The position numbers and the translations under genes were made by a program. The notes beneath the pieces were generated by a model. That model made no database searches, was not told the DNA's origin, and saw only the letters and a program-made list of their open reading frames with translations. From NCBI GenBank assembly GCA_039583875.1, contig CM077165.1, forward strand, positions 72,838,757 to 72,902,756: a DNA stretch of 64,000 nt, in the 5' to 3' direction. The stretch is from Platanthera guangdongensis. Taxonomy: Eukaryota; Streptophyta; Magnoliopsida; Asparagales; Orchidaceae. Below are positions 20,948-31,699 of this stretch, one piece after another; the stretch's first letter is position 1, and the number at the start of each line of letters is the position of its first letter.

Positions 20948-22310
20948 TTAAACAATCAGCTCGGGAAATTCAGCTCGCATGGTTTGCTCTCGCTCCCATG
21001 TTAGCTCCTCACGGCCATAGTTGTCCCACATGACCTTGACCATCCCGATTGTCTTGTTCCGTAATTGTTTATTGGCTCTATACTCGATCCGAATGGGACT
21101 AACCTTCGTTGTTAGCCCATTTTAAACTGGTACGTGATCGCTCGCAATTACTTGAGCTGGATCTTTGATGGCTTTCCGAAGCACAGATATATGTAACACA
21201 TCATGTAATCCACTCAATTTTGTCAAAAGAGATAGCTGATAGGCAGCTTCCCCAACTCGCTCCACCACTTTAAACATACCAAGATATCTCGGACATAACT
21301 TTTTCAAATGCTGAATCTTGGACACACCTTTTAAGGGCTTGATCTTCAAATATACCCAATCACCCATCGCAAACTCCACATTCCGATGCTTGGCGTTGTA
21401 GTATTTTTCTTGACGATCATGGGCTATCCGTATCCTCTCCCGAATAGAGCATATCGTCATGTTAGCTTCTTCGACTTCTTTATGCTTATAGAGTTTGGAT
21501 TCGCCTGATTCTGCCCAAGCTAACGGTGTACGGCATTTACGACCATACAAAGCTTCAAATGGTGTCATACCGATACTCGCTTGGTAGCTATTGTTGTAGG
21601 CAAACTCCACCATATAGTGATGATCTTCCCATCTCTTACAAAAATCCAGGGCCCACATTCAGAGCATATCCTCCATTGTTCTGTTGGTCCTCTCAGTCTG
21701 GCCATCCAACAATTAATGGATTAGCCTCCAATCATTCGATGTGAATCGCACATCACGATCACTCACGATGCTACGGGGAACACCGTGCAATCGTACAATC
21801 TGCTCAACATAAAGTTTTGCCAAAATTTCCACTGAATCATCCTGCTTGTTCAGAAGGAAGTGAGCCACTTTAGTTAATCGGTCTACAATCACCCAGTTTG
21901 ATTCATTCCGCATTGAGATCACGACAACCCATGCACAAAATCCACTGAAATATCATCAAAATTCCATTCCAAAATAGGTAACGACTTCAAGAAACCTCCG
22001 GACTTCTGGCATTCCGCTTTCACCAAAGCATAATTTTGACATTTAGCCATATAATGAGCTATGTCTTTCTTTAGTCCTGGCCACCAGGACAACTTTTTCA
22101 TGTCCTTGAACATCTTTATGCTCCCAGGGTGAATTGAGTATTTTTTAAAGTGAGCTTCATACATAAATTCTTCTCTCAACTTACCCATACTCGGGACGCA
22201 CAAACGACCCTCTTCCGCAAAAGGCCGTCATCCCAGGAGAATTGGCCATCTAGCTTATCCTTTGCATAGCATTGGAGACTTTCATCCAGCTCCGTTGCTC
22301 GTCGAAACCT
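20948..22310 (-). pseudogene. integrase and chromodomain of A
   Basis: Gypsy integrase in pieces. The zinc-binding region is around 21919-22203 (HFKKYSIHPGSIKMFKDMKKLSWWPGLKKDIAHYMAKCQ). The core continues at 21713-21922 ([33 protein letters not shown] with catalytic Asp) and 21122-21658 (EFAYNNSYQASIGMTPFEALYGRKCRTP; GDWVYLKIKP). After a stop at 21122 the same frame gives a chromodomain-like end, PIRIEYRANKQLRNKTI...VKVMWDNYGREELTWE, closing at TAA 20948. Chromodomains guide integration to marked chromatin. Stops and shifts separate the pieces. Confidence 0.85.
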
Positions 22311-22765
22311 TTCTGCAAGGTCATATTATACCTCCGTCCAGTTTAAGCATGCATCGGCTGTGGAATTCTTGTCAACACAAGAAATCTCTAGCCCTTCCCA
22401 CTCCTGGATCAGATGCTCATCATGCATCTGCAACCAATTTTCCCTTGACAAAGTCCTACGACTCAAGGTATCAGCGACCACGTTTCCCTTCCCGGGAGTA
22501 TAATGAATATCAAAGGTGTAGTCCCCAAGGAACTCCATCCACCTTCGTTGTCACATATTAAGATCTTTCTGATCTAAAAAATACTTTATGCTCTTATAGT
22601 CCTTAAAGATATCCACTTTTTCGCCATATAGATAATGTCGCCACAAATTAAGCGCAAAGATCACCGCCGCCAACTGCAAGTCTTGGACGAGATAATTTCA
22701 CTCATGCACTTTCAACTGGCGTGATCCATAAGCAATCATCTTTCCAAATTACAGAAGAACACAGT
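22311..22765 (-). pseudogene. RNase H remnant of A
   Basis: The tail motif [20 protein letters not shown] (about 22440-22510) marks the RNase H / linker region of gypsy pol. Upstream pieces in other frames read [30 protein letters not shown]-like sequence (22590-22700). Frames are disrupted. Confidence 0.75.
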
Positions 22766-23436
22766 CTAAGCCGCTCCCTGACGCATCACTATAGATCTCA
22801 TGCCGTCTGTAGCACATGGCGATGTTAAAACAGATGCCTTGGTCAAACGACTCTTTAGCTCTTCAAAAGCTCGCACGCACTCTGGTGTCCAAACGAACTT
22901 CTGATCTTTCTGCGTTAATGTGGTAAGAGGCAAAGTGATCCGTGAGAAGTTTTCAACAAAACATCTGTAGTAGCCTGCCAGTCCAAGGAAACTCCTGACC
23001 TCGTCCACCGAAGAAAACACCGGCCAGTCTTGTATCGCTTTTATCTTTGACGGATCCACTGTTATGCCCTCTCCACTTGCCATATGGCCAAGAAAAGCCA
23101 CCGATGACAGCCAAAACTCACACTTTGAGAACTTGGCATAGAACTTATTCCTCCGTAAGGTATGCAACACCAATCGCAAATAGTTTGCATGATCAGCTTC
23201 AGATTGAGAGTACACCAATATATCATCAATGAATACAATCACAAACATGTCCAAGTAATATCGGAACATTTGGTGCATTAGGTCCACGAACACTGATGGA
23301 GCATTACATAGCCCAAACGGCATTACAGTGAACTTATAATGACCATATCGTGTTCTAAATGCAGTTTTGGGAATGTCATCTTCCAGAATCCTCAATTGGT
23401 AATATCCAAATTTCAAATCCAATTTGGAATAGATGG
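22766..23436 (-). pseudogene. RT catalytic half of A, cut by F
   Basis: Gypsy RT from [11 protein letters not shown] through [35 protein letters not shown] (catalytic Asp pair) and [18 protein letters not shown]. The frame is open back to the F insertion at 23436. The missing N-terminal half is at 35509-35913 on the far side of F. The breakpoint lies just before the conserved DL of the first RT catalytic block. Confidence 0.88.
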
Positions 23437-24187
23437 TGAAAGATAGGGGTTAGATCTGATTTACTCTAGAGGGGGGGTGAATAGAGTAATAAAACTTTTT
23501 GATTGTTTAAGATATTTATCAGAGTGAATAGTATGCGATACCAATAAAAACAGAAAGGAAAAATAATCAAAATTAATCTACTCTAACACAGTACAACTAG
23601 CCTATCACAGTCACAGCAAGAACAACAAGAAAAAGGGTAATCAGACAAAACAAGAAATTTTATAGTGGTTCCACAACCTGGGTACATCCATTATTCTACC
23701 ACCCTGGTAGAAATCCACTAGCAGGTTTTTGATCAGGTGACTGCCACCTTTGAGATTTTGATAAGGTGCCGAAAAACAAAAATAAACTTTTCAAGGGATT
23801 TAATAAACCCTTTATACAGGAGGGGGAGAGAGATTTGATGGTGTATTCTCTTTCTCAAACAACTAAGAAGACTAGTGGATTTGCTGTTGTCAAGTCTCCT
23901 TCAGAATCTCTAGGAGCCTTGCACAGTGTGTAGGTCTTTTGCCTTGACTTGAAATAATCCAGGAACTTCTGACTAATAGTGATTGTTGTCCTTGAAAGCT
24001 CCTGGAGTTGAAGTTGAAAAAGACTCTTGATTTTGTGTTTGTTGTTCTTCTTCTTCTTCAGAAAGATCAAGGTGAAAACAAAGTGTTTTCTACACTGAGA
24101 ATGTCTGAGTGTTGTTTTTGTATTCTCCGTGCTGTGTTTTTGTCTTTCTTCTTCCTTATTACTGTCGACTGAAAAGAGAAAAATCTA

Positions 24188-24194
24188 TTTTATA
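24188..24194 (-). promoter_or_regulatory. LTR TATA box of F
   Basis: TATAAAA on the minus strand, downstream of the array, in the context AATATAAAAT. The copy in the other LTR is near 34700. The internal TATA of B has the same core. Confidence 0.55.
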
Positions 24195-24477
24195 TTCTCT
24201 GGTTGAATTCTCCTTTAAATTTTGAATTCTCTGCATTAATTGTTGACTTCCTTAAGAATAAAAATCGGCTGGAGAATATTTTCTTTAATGAGTTTCCCCA
24301 ACTATCCCAATTAATTAAGCAAGTAATTAAACTGATTAAGACCATAATTAATGCTACCAATAACGGATATATTTAGAGAATATGTGCATTAATTACTCAG
24401 GAAAATATTGCTAAATAATATATGGAATATGGATAGAAAATGAGGAAAACTCTAAGTCTGGAACTGCAACAGAAATC

Positions 24478-24805
24478 ATCGACCAAAGAAAAGATTTCGT
24501 CAACCTGAGATCTAAGTTCGTCGAGCTGAGAAATCCTGTTTGTCGACATGAGATCCAAGTTCGTCGACCTAAGCTCAGCGAAGTGCATTCTGTGAATAAC
24601 TTGCCAATTCTACGCTCCAAGTTCATCGAGCTGATAATCTATCTTCATCGAGCTGAGTTCAGTGAAAGTAATCTGGAAAGAATGTGTTGAAGTTGAAATC
24701 CAGACTTCGTCGACCTGAACTCGAATATCATCGAGCTCAACTCAAAGAATTAACTCTGAGTTCGTCGATCAGCGATCGATGATCGTTGAGCTGAGTTCGA
24801 CGAAC
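24478..24805. repeat. TTCGTCGA array in F 3' LTR
   Basis: Multiple TTCGTCGA(C/G)CTGAG and CATCGAGCTGAG units, ending in an inverted group GATCGACGATCGTTGAGC. The copy in the 5' LTR is at about 34980-35315. Related to B's motif, but with a leading T. Confidence 0.82.
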
Positions 24806-25001
24806 GTCGAACTTATATACTGAACTTGATTTCTTCTAAGTCTTGAGTCAATCCGAGGTCTTCTGCTGGCTGGTCCATGTAAGGTTGAACCTAAAGACTT
24901 AGCCTAAACTCTAAGACTCAAAACATATGACCCTGACTATACATTGTGGGTCAGGAATCCTAATTAGTGAACTTAGCCCAAATTCAACTAGGGATCCAAC
25001 A

Positions 25002-25016
25002 ATCTCTCCCTATTTG
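25002..25016 (-). promoter_or_regulatory. Polypurine tract of F
   Basis: Minus-strand AAATAGGGAGAGAT next to the 3' LTR. One G of the usual AGGGGGAGAT is replaced by A. Confidence 0.75.
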
Positions 25017-25173
25017 AGTGAGGTCACTAATACAATTGAAAGAAAAACATTCACAAAGCAGAATAAATATATCTGGCAGAAAATTGAAATCATTCAGCAG
25101 ATATGTACATAATCAAAAGCTTTGTGATAGTTCAAACAAATATAGTTCAGAAAATCAAAACTAAACATGATAT

Positions 25174-28070
25174 TCATTTCTTCTTCTGCTTTTCCCTTTC
25201 AGGTTTGGCTTTCTCAGAGGGCTGTGTGAATTTGATTTCTCTTTTAGGATTGGCTGCATCTCTTTTAGACATGGTCATGTCAGCAGCACCAATTATGTTG
25301 AGAGAGGTAGCTCTGGGTACAACAGTCTTTGGATGCAGATTCATGTAAGCATCAACATTGAAATATTTGTTAGCCTTATCATACCTTTTCGATTCTTCTT
25401 TTATGTATGATGACATCGTTGAGTATTAAGAAGGGTCTCTGCCTTCAGCTTTAGCTTTATTAATCATTGATAGTCCAACTAGCTCCTGGAATCTGGCCAT
25501 TCTTGAAGTTGTTCCTGTTTCGGGATCCACAAATGGAATAGGGGGTGATTCAGGCCTTTTTGAAATTTTAGCCTTTTCAGTTTCAGATGATTTCTGTTGA
25601 ATGGCTTGTTGTTACTGCTGCTATTGTCTGCTGCTGCAAGAATACCTTTGCTGACTGCTTCCATGTGATCTTGAGGATCTATCAGGTTGTCTTTGATATG
25701 TTCTAGCATATGGAGTAGACCTCTGAGAAATGTTACCTGAAGCACCGGCAGCAGTAGGAGGAGGAGGAGGAGGGTCTCTCCAGTTCCTTTGAGAGGAAGA
25801 AGGAGGAGAGTATCTTCTACTCTTCTTCCTGGCTTTTTGCTCATTTTTAGAAAGCCACATCCATACTGGCATCCCTGGATATGGAGTGATATTCTATAGA
25901 ATATAATATGGAGTATCATGAGTGTGATTTGGTTTAGGAGTAGCTTTGGGAACAACCTTTCTTTTCTTGGAAACTTTCTTCTTGGAAGTAGTATTATCAT
26001 CATTAGAATCATCATCATCCTCTTCTTCATCAGAAGATCCCTGAGGATTGTCATATAGGTCATCAAGAGCCTTCAAAATGTCTTGGGAAATTTGTTTTTC
26101 AGCCTGAAGAGCCACTGAAAGTTCTGGAAGAGCTGGAATATCTGTCACTATAGTGCTTTCAACAACTATTTTATTTTCTTCTTCAATATCAGCAAGAATT
26201 ATATCATCTAACTCTGGTACAGGACTATCATCCATCTTGTATATAGAAGGTGAGATATCCTTTGGAGGGGATGATACTTTTGTAGGCTCTATTCTTGCAA
26301 AACTTGCCTTAAGTTGCTTAGCAACTGTGGGGCTTATTGGTGAAGTGTATGGTACAATAGCCATAGAAGGCTGATGAGAATAACTAGGGAGCCAATCTCT
26401 GTAAACAAAACAGAAAGAATCTAACAAAGAATTCAAATTAACCGTATGATTTATAATATAATCACCAACAATATTTGTTTCTGTTGTAGCTGTGTCATCC
26501 ATTTCTGTATCAGAATCAAGTAAATCAAATATATCTGTAGGAGGAGCTGTTTCTTCTGAGTCATCAGTCATTTCAGAATCTGCTGCTACTGCTTCTGCTG
26601 CTATACAGGGGGGAACTGTAGCTTCTTCATAGAGCATCTCCCCCTAACTGGTTTCAAGGGTCCCTGAACCCAATCATCCAGAAGAAGGTACTGAGGACAG
26701 AGCAGCAATTCTAGATATAGAGAAGTGATGGAAGCAGAGAGAGGGGCTATAACAGTGGCTATGAGTTTTTCAAGAGTGGGAGAGATAAATTCAAGAAGAT
26801 CTTTAACTATATCAGAAAAATTTAAATATAGAGATTCTGGAGCAGTGGAAGAGTAAGGAGTATGATGTCCACAATTTGAACACAAAGAGAATAGACTGGA
26901 AAGATCTGTATGTGTGGAGTCTGGAGCAGTAGATGGTATGTCAGTGTGGGGAACTGAAGGGATATCAGTTGAAGGAGTTGCAGTGGTAGAAGGTTGGACT
27001 GTGGTTGTGGGGGAAGAGATGGTTTCCTGGATTGGAGAATGTTATGGAGATGGTTGAGGAGACATGAGGTTGAGGGATGGTTCTTGAATAGAGGTAGATG
27101 GTATTTCAGAGATATGAATTTGAGGTGAAGAATATGGAGGTGGAGATGGTGGTGGTGTGGTATGCTCTGGATATTGAACTGGTGAGGGTTGATGTTGTTG
27201 TTGATTTGGTGGGGTATGAACTGGAGAAGAAGATGGTTGTTGGTGAGGATGAGGTGAAGGAATGTGGGTAGATGGGAGGACATTCTCTGGAGGGGGGGAG
27301 TGGCTAGCACAACCATGGTGCTCTCAAAAGTCCTGGAAGAGGAAGAAGCCTTGGATGGCTTGGAGATGGTCCTCTCCCACCTTAAAAATAAGGCACAAGT
27401 CATACTCTTGGAAGCATTTATGAATATGGTCTGCGAGACCAGTGATTCAGATGCTTTTGCCTAAAGTAATATGCCAAGTATTCTTCCAAAGCAAAACCTC
27501 TTTCTTATTATTCTTTTTCTTTATCAAATCAAACAATAACTTTCCTCAGTTTACTCTTTTCTTTTCAACCAGAGCACCCATCACCAAGAACTGGTGCCTG
27601 GTGATGTAGTCGTGGGCAGTGTGCTTTCCCAGCAGAACTTTGTCAACTACATCGGCTAAGAACTTATACTCAGAGGATAATTTTTGCTTCAGTAGTTTGT
27701 TTGGGTTTTCTCCAGAATGATCCATCTTTATTAACATATTATCATACTCATCACTATCTATTTCTATATCTTCATGTCCATTCATCAAACCAAAACTTTC
27801 AGTAAAAATGGTAGGGGAAAGAGATATTGGGTTACCGGATATTATCCCTGTCACTCTATCTGCCTTTGATGTTGTAGATGTGAACACTCATCCCTTAATC
27901 TCAGTCATTGCTATCTTGATGTGGTTGGTCATGAAGTTTTTCAGATTTTGTTCCTCAAACAATTTCAGAATATCGTGAAAAATCTGGTCAGAGTGCTGAA
28001 ATGATTTGAAGTCGATGTCAAATCTCATGTCGAATTTCATCACAACAAGAGTGTTCACCAGAATCGCCAT
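25174..28070 (-). pseudogene. ORF3 of F
   Basis: The start is taken as the ATG at 28070 (MAILVNTLVVMKFDMRFD), which aligns with B's MAVSVAVLAAMKFDAGFD. The shared domain continues as SSEYKFLADVVDKVLLGKHTAHD and LFLRWERTISKPSKASS. Then comes a Pro/His/Ser-rich region. The C-terminal part has basic clusters (KKKVSKKRKVVPK; KNEQKARKKSRR), a proline run and Arg/Ser/Gln-rich sequence, and ends in KPEREKQKKK. Breaks: TGA at 27888-27890, at the same alignment position as B's TGA, and several frame changes near 27500, 26640 and 25890. The domain plan is the same as in B. Confidence 0.62.
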
Positions 28071-28078
28071 TAGTTTGC

Positions 28079-28089
28079 CTGCAAAATAA
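28079..28089 (-). promoter_or_regulatory. Candidate splice acceptor before ORF3 of F
   Basis: TTTATTTTGCAG on the minus strand ends at 28079, eight bases before the ORF3 ATG at 28070. Confidence 0.5.
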
Positions 28090-28195
28090 AAACAGAGATC
28101 AAGTGCAAGGGAACAGAAAGCGCGGGACGGAGCTCGAAGAAAACCTAGATATATGGTTTTCAGAATATGAAGCGGTAGACTCCGTCCAACGTAAA

Positions 28196-28496
28196 GAAAA
28201 AATTCTTCGATCTTAGTTCGATGAAATATTTTATTGACAAAAGAATTCGTCGATCTCAGATAGAAGCAGTGAAAACATTTTGTCAATCTCAGTTCGACGA
28301 AAATTTTCCGAAGCAATATCATCGATCTCCGTTCGACGAAAAGTGCTTCACACACAGAGAGTTCGTCGATCTCCGTTCGACGAATTTCTCAAGAACTTTT
28401 CTCAGTTCGTCGATATCCGTTCGACGAATTTCTCAAGAACTTTTCTCAGTTCGTCGATATTCGTTCGACGAATTGAGGCAAATTCTTCGACCGCAA
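28196..28496. repeat. TTCGTCGA palindrome array in the pol-ORF3 spacer of F
   Basis: Paired arms TTCGTCGA - about 7 bases - TTCGACGAA, with inner spacers such as TCTCCGT and TATCCGT, including a tandem duplication of about 50 bp (near 28385-28480). Downstream in element sense is a weak TATA-like CATATATC near 28150. Confidence 0.85.
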
Positions 28497-28507
28497 ACAG
28501 AAATTTG

Positions 28508-30285
28508 AAGTAAGGCCTCTCCATTGATCATACCAAGCTAATTTATAAAGAGCAAATGATTCCTTTCATTAAAGGATTTGGTGAAGATATCTGCTTTTTG
28601 CAAATCAGTGTAGATGTAGACAAGCTTAATTTTATTTTTGTCCACACACTCTCTAATGAAATAATGTCTAATGTCTAAATGCTTAGTTCTACTGTGATGC
28701 ACTGGATTTTGTGCAATGGAAATTTCACTTGTGTTGTCACATAGTAAAGTTGAATTATTTAAGTTGAACCCATAATCTAGGAATTTATTTTGAATCCACG
28801 GTATCTGGGAACAATAACTACCAGCTGCTATGTATTATGCTTCAGCAGTTGATGTAGATAGGATGACAGTTTTTGCAAAACCAAGACACTAGTCACATAC
28901 CAAGGAACTGGCATGTCCCTGAGGTACTTTTTTTTGTCTACTCTAGATCCAGCAAAGTCAGCATCTGAGTATCTAGTCAACTCAAACTCTAACTCAGTTG
29001 GATACTAGAGTCCTAGACTAGGACAACTATTTATATATTTTGAAATCCTTTTTAAGAATATAAGGTGAAATTCTTTGGGGTTCACTTGGAACCTAGCACA
29101 AAGACATGTAGTAAACATTATATCTGGTCTACTTGCTGTAAGATATAACAGGGACCCAACAATGGCCCTATATAATTTCTGATCAACGTATTTCCCATGT
29201 TCATCAGAGTCAATTAAAATAATTGTAGCCATAGGTGTTTTCTTGGCTGAGGCATCTGAAATCCCAAACTTTTTTATTAGCTCTTTAGCATACTTAGATT
29301 GGGATATAAAGATGCCATCAGGTAGTTGCTTCACTTGGAGACCAAGGAAGTAGGAGAGCTCACCCATGCTACTCATTTCAAACTTTGAATGGATGACGTA
29401 AGAAAACCTCTTGCATAGTTTGGAATCTGTAGACCCAACAATAATGTCATCTACATATATTTGTACTAATAAGATTTGATCCTTATGTTGTCTAGTGAAT
29501 AATATCCTATCTACAATGCCCCTAGAAAAATTATGCTCTTGAAGAAAGCTAGCTAAGGTTTCATACCAAGATCTTGGAGCTTGCTTTAAACCATAGAGGT
29601 ATTTATGCAATTTAAAGACATAAGAGGGATGAATTGGAGAGATAAAACCTGGTGGTGGCTCCACATAAACTTCTTCTTTAAGTTCACCATTGAAGAATGC
29701 ACTCTTGACATCCATTTGATATACCTTGAAATTTTTGTAGGCAGCATATGAAAGAAAGATTCCAAATGCTTCCAGCCCTGCAACAGGTGCAAAAGTCTGG
29801 TCATAATCATTCCCTTCCTCTTGTCTGTATCCTTGAGCAACCAGTCTTGACTTGTTCCTTATTATAATACCTTGGGTATTAAGCTTGTTTCTGAATACCC
29901 ATTTAGTTCCAATGACTCGATAGTCTTTTTGTCTTTGAACTAAATCTCAAACTCTATATCTCTCAAATTGGTTGAGCTCCTCTTGCATTACAACAATCCA
30001 GTGGGTATCTTGCTCTGCATCTTTAATGGATTGGGGCTCAATTTGAGATATGAAGCAGACATGCATCAAGTCTTGGTTGGGTTGATGCCTGGTCTGCACA
30101 CCAACTGAAATGTCTGCAATCACTTGAGATACAGGGTGATTCCTAAGTGTGATAAATTCAGTAGGTGGAGTTGGTTGAGCAACAGCTTGAGGAATAAATT
30201 CCTATTGTGGAATTATAGTAGCTGTTGGAGGTTCTTCACTGATTTCAGTGTTTTCCTCTTCACTGTCTTCATCTTCATTGTCTTC
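28508..30285 (-). pseudogene. RT and RNase H of F
   Basis: The longest open part, 29005-29715, reads [59 protein letters not shown] and [22 protein letters not shown]. RNase H follows in broken frames down to about 28508 (QLGMINGEAL). RT N-terminal sequence lies upstream in other frames (29586-30000). Numerous stops and shifts mean no active enzyme. Confidence 0.87.
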
Positions 30286-30291
30286 AGCAAT

Positions 30292-31092
30292 TTATGGAGA
30301 GGGATGGCTAATAGCCTCATTGGTGAGGGTTAAATCATTCAGCTTCTCACACAAATATGGTTCCTGCAAAGAGTTACTGGTAGAAATTTCTTTCTCCTTG
30401 TAAAAAATGTTAGTTTCATCAAATGAAATATGTACAGATTCTTCAATTTTCATGGTAGATTTATTAAAGACCCTATAAGCCTTGCTTACTTGGGAATATC
30501 CAAGAAAAACTCCAATTTCAGCCTTGGCTTCAAATTTCCTAATGTGTTTCTTATTCTTGTTGTGAATGTAACATAAGCAACCAAAAAATTTGAAATAGTC
30601 TACTTTAGGTTTCTTCCTTTTAAGTAGCTCATAAGTAGTCTTATTCTTAAGTTTGTGTATAGGACTTCTATTTAGTGCATAATTTGTTGTGCTCACAGCA
30701 TCTGCCCAAAAGGATAGGGGCAAATGAGCATCTGCAAGTAATGTACCTGCAGATTCAATTAGGGTTCTATTCTTCCTTTCAGCAACCCCATTTTGTTGAG
30801 GTGTTCTATGAGCTGAGAAACAGTGTCTGATACCTTTCTTCTCACAGAACTCATGCATAAGAAGAGACTCAAACTCAATACCATGATCACTTCTGATTAA
30901 TGCAACTGGAATAGAGTACTCAATCTGCATGTTCTTGAGAAAATCTGTAAGAACCTTAAAGTTATCAGACTTAGATCTCAGAAAGAATACCCAAGTGAAT
31001 CTAGAGAAGTCATCTACAATCACTAAAGTATAAGATTTCCCTCCTAAACTTTGTACTGCAATAGGGCCAAAAAGGTCCATATGTGAGTACAA
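30292..31092 (-). pseudogene. integrase of F
   Basis: An open block of 266 codons with all three catalytic acids visible: MDLFGPIAVQSLGG...VIVDDFSRFTW, IRSDHGIEFES and [15 protein letters not shown], then FWADAVSTTNYALNRSPIHKLKNKT and FFGCLCYIHNKNKKH. The zinc-binding N-terminus is in the next piece (31106-31684), separated by a shift near 31110. The block itself is uninterrupted. Confidence 0.88.
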
Positions 31093-31105
31093 TATTCTAG
31101 GTGAG

Positions 31106-31684
31106 TCACTTTTTTACTAATTTAAAACTACTTTTAGTTTGCTTGCCTAATTGACAAGCCTTGCAAAGGCTTTCCTTCTTGTAGGGGCAAGAAGGCAATC
31201 CTCTAACGAGGTTATGCCTAGATAATTTGGCAATGTTTTTCAAATTTACATGACCTAATCTCCTATGCCAAAGGTCATTATTGTTACTACTTTGATTGAA
31301 CAAACAAATTTTAGATTTAGTTGACTGGAAGTTAATTATGTAAATGTTTCCTACTCTAGTGCCAGTCAAAACTATATATTTATCTAAAGAAGTAATAATA
31401 CAAGAAGTTTTATTGAATGATACATTAAACCTTTCATCACATAATTGACTTATAGAGATGAGGTTGTGCTTCAGTCCATTTACATAAGCTACCTTCTTGA
31501 AGGTGACAGCTCCAATCTTGACCTTTCCATAGCCCTCAGTCTGACCACAATTGGAGTCACCAAATATTACTTTTGGTCCTAACTTTGACTTGAAGTTGAT
31601 TACATTGTCCTTGTTTCCAGTCATGTGTTTAGAACAGTCACTATCCAGATACCATTGTTGCTCTATGGTGGGATAATCTTTCAC
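31106..31684 (-). pseudogene. protease and pre-integrase of F
   Basis: Protease-region motif WYLDSDCSKHMTG (the usual DSGC is DSDC, so a Gly is lost), VAYVNGLKHNLISISQLCDERF, then integrase zinc-binding HRRLGHVNLKNIAKLSRHNLV...SLCKACQLGKQTKSSF. It is in the same frame as the gag piece upstream, separated by TAA and TAG. Confidence 0.85.
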
Positions 31685-31688
31685 CTAC
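31679..31688 (-). promoter_or_regulatory. Candidate splice donor at the gag-pol junction of F
   Basis: TAG/GTGAAA on the minus strand, 12 bases downstream of the gag TAA. The stop context TAATCTGTT is shared with element E. Confidence 0.4.
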
Positions 31689-31699
31689 AAAGTAACAGA

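Larger units (their letters stand above)
23437..25001 (-). repeat. 3' LTR of F
   Basis: 1565 bp. It contains a U5 hairpin at 23461-23489 (arms TTACTCTA and TAGAGTAA), a TATA box near 24188 and a TTCGTCGA array at about 24478-24805. The LTR copies differ at many sites. No gene is seen. Confidence 0.93.
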
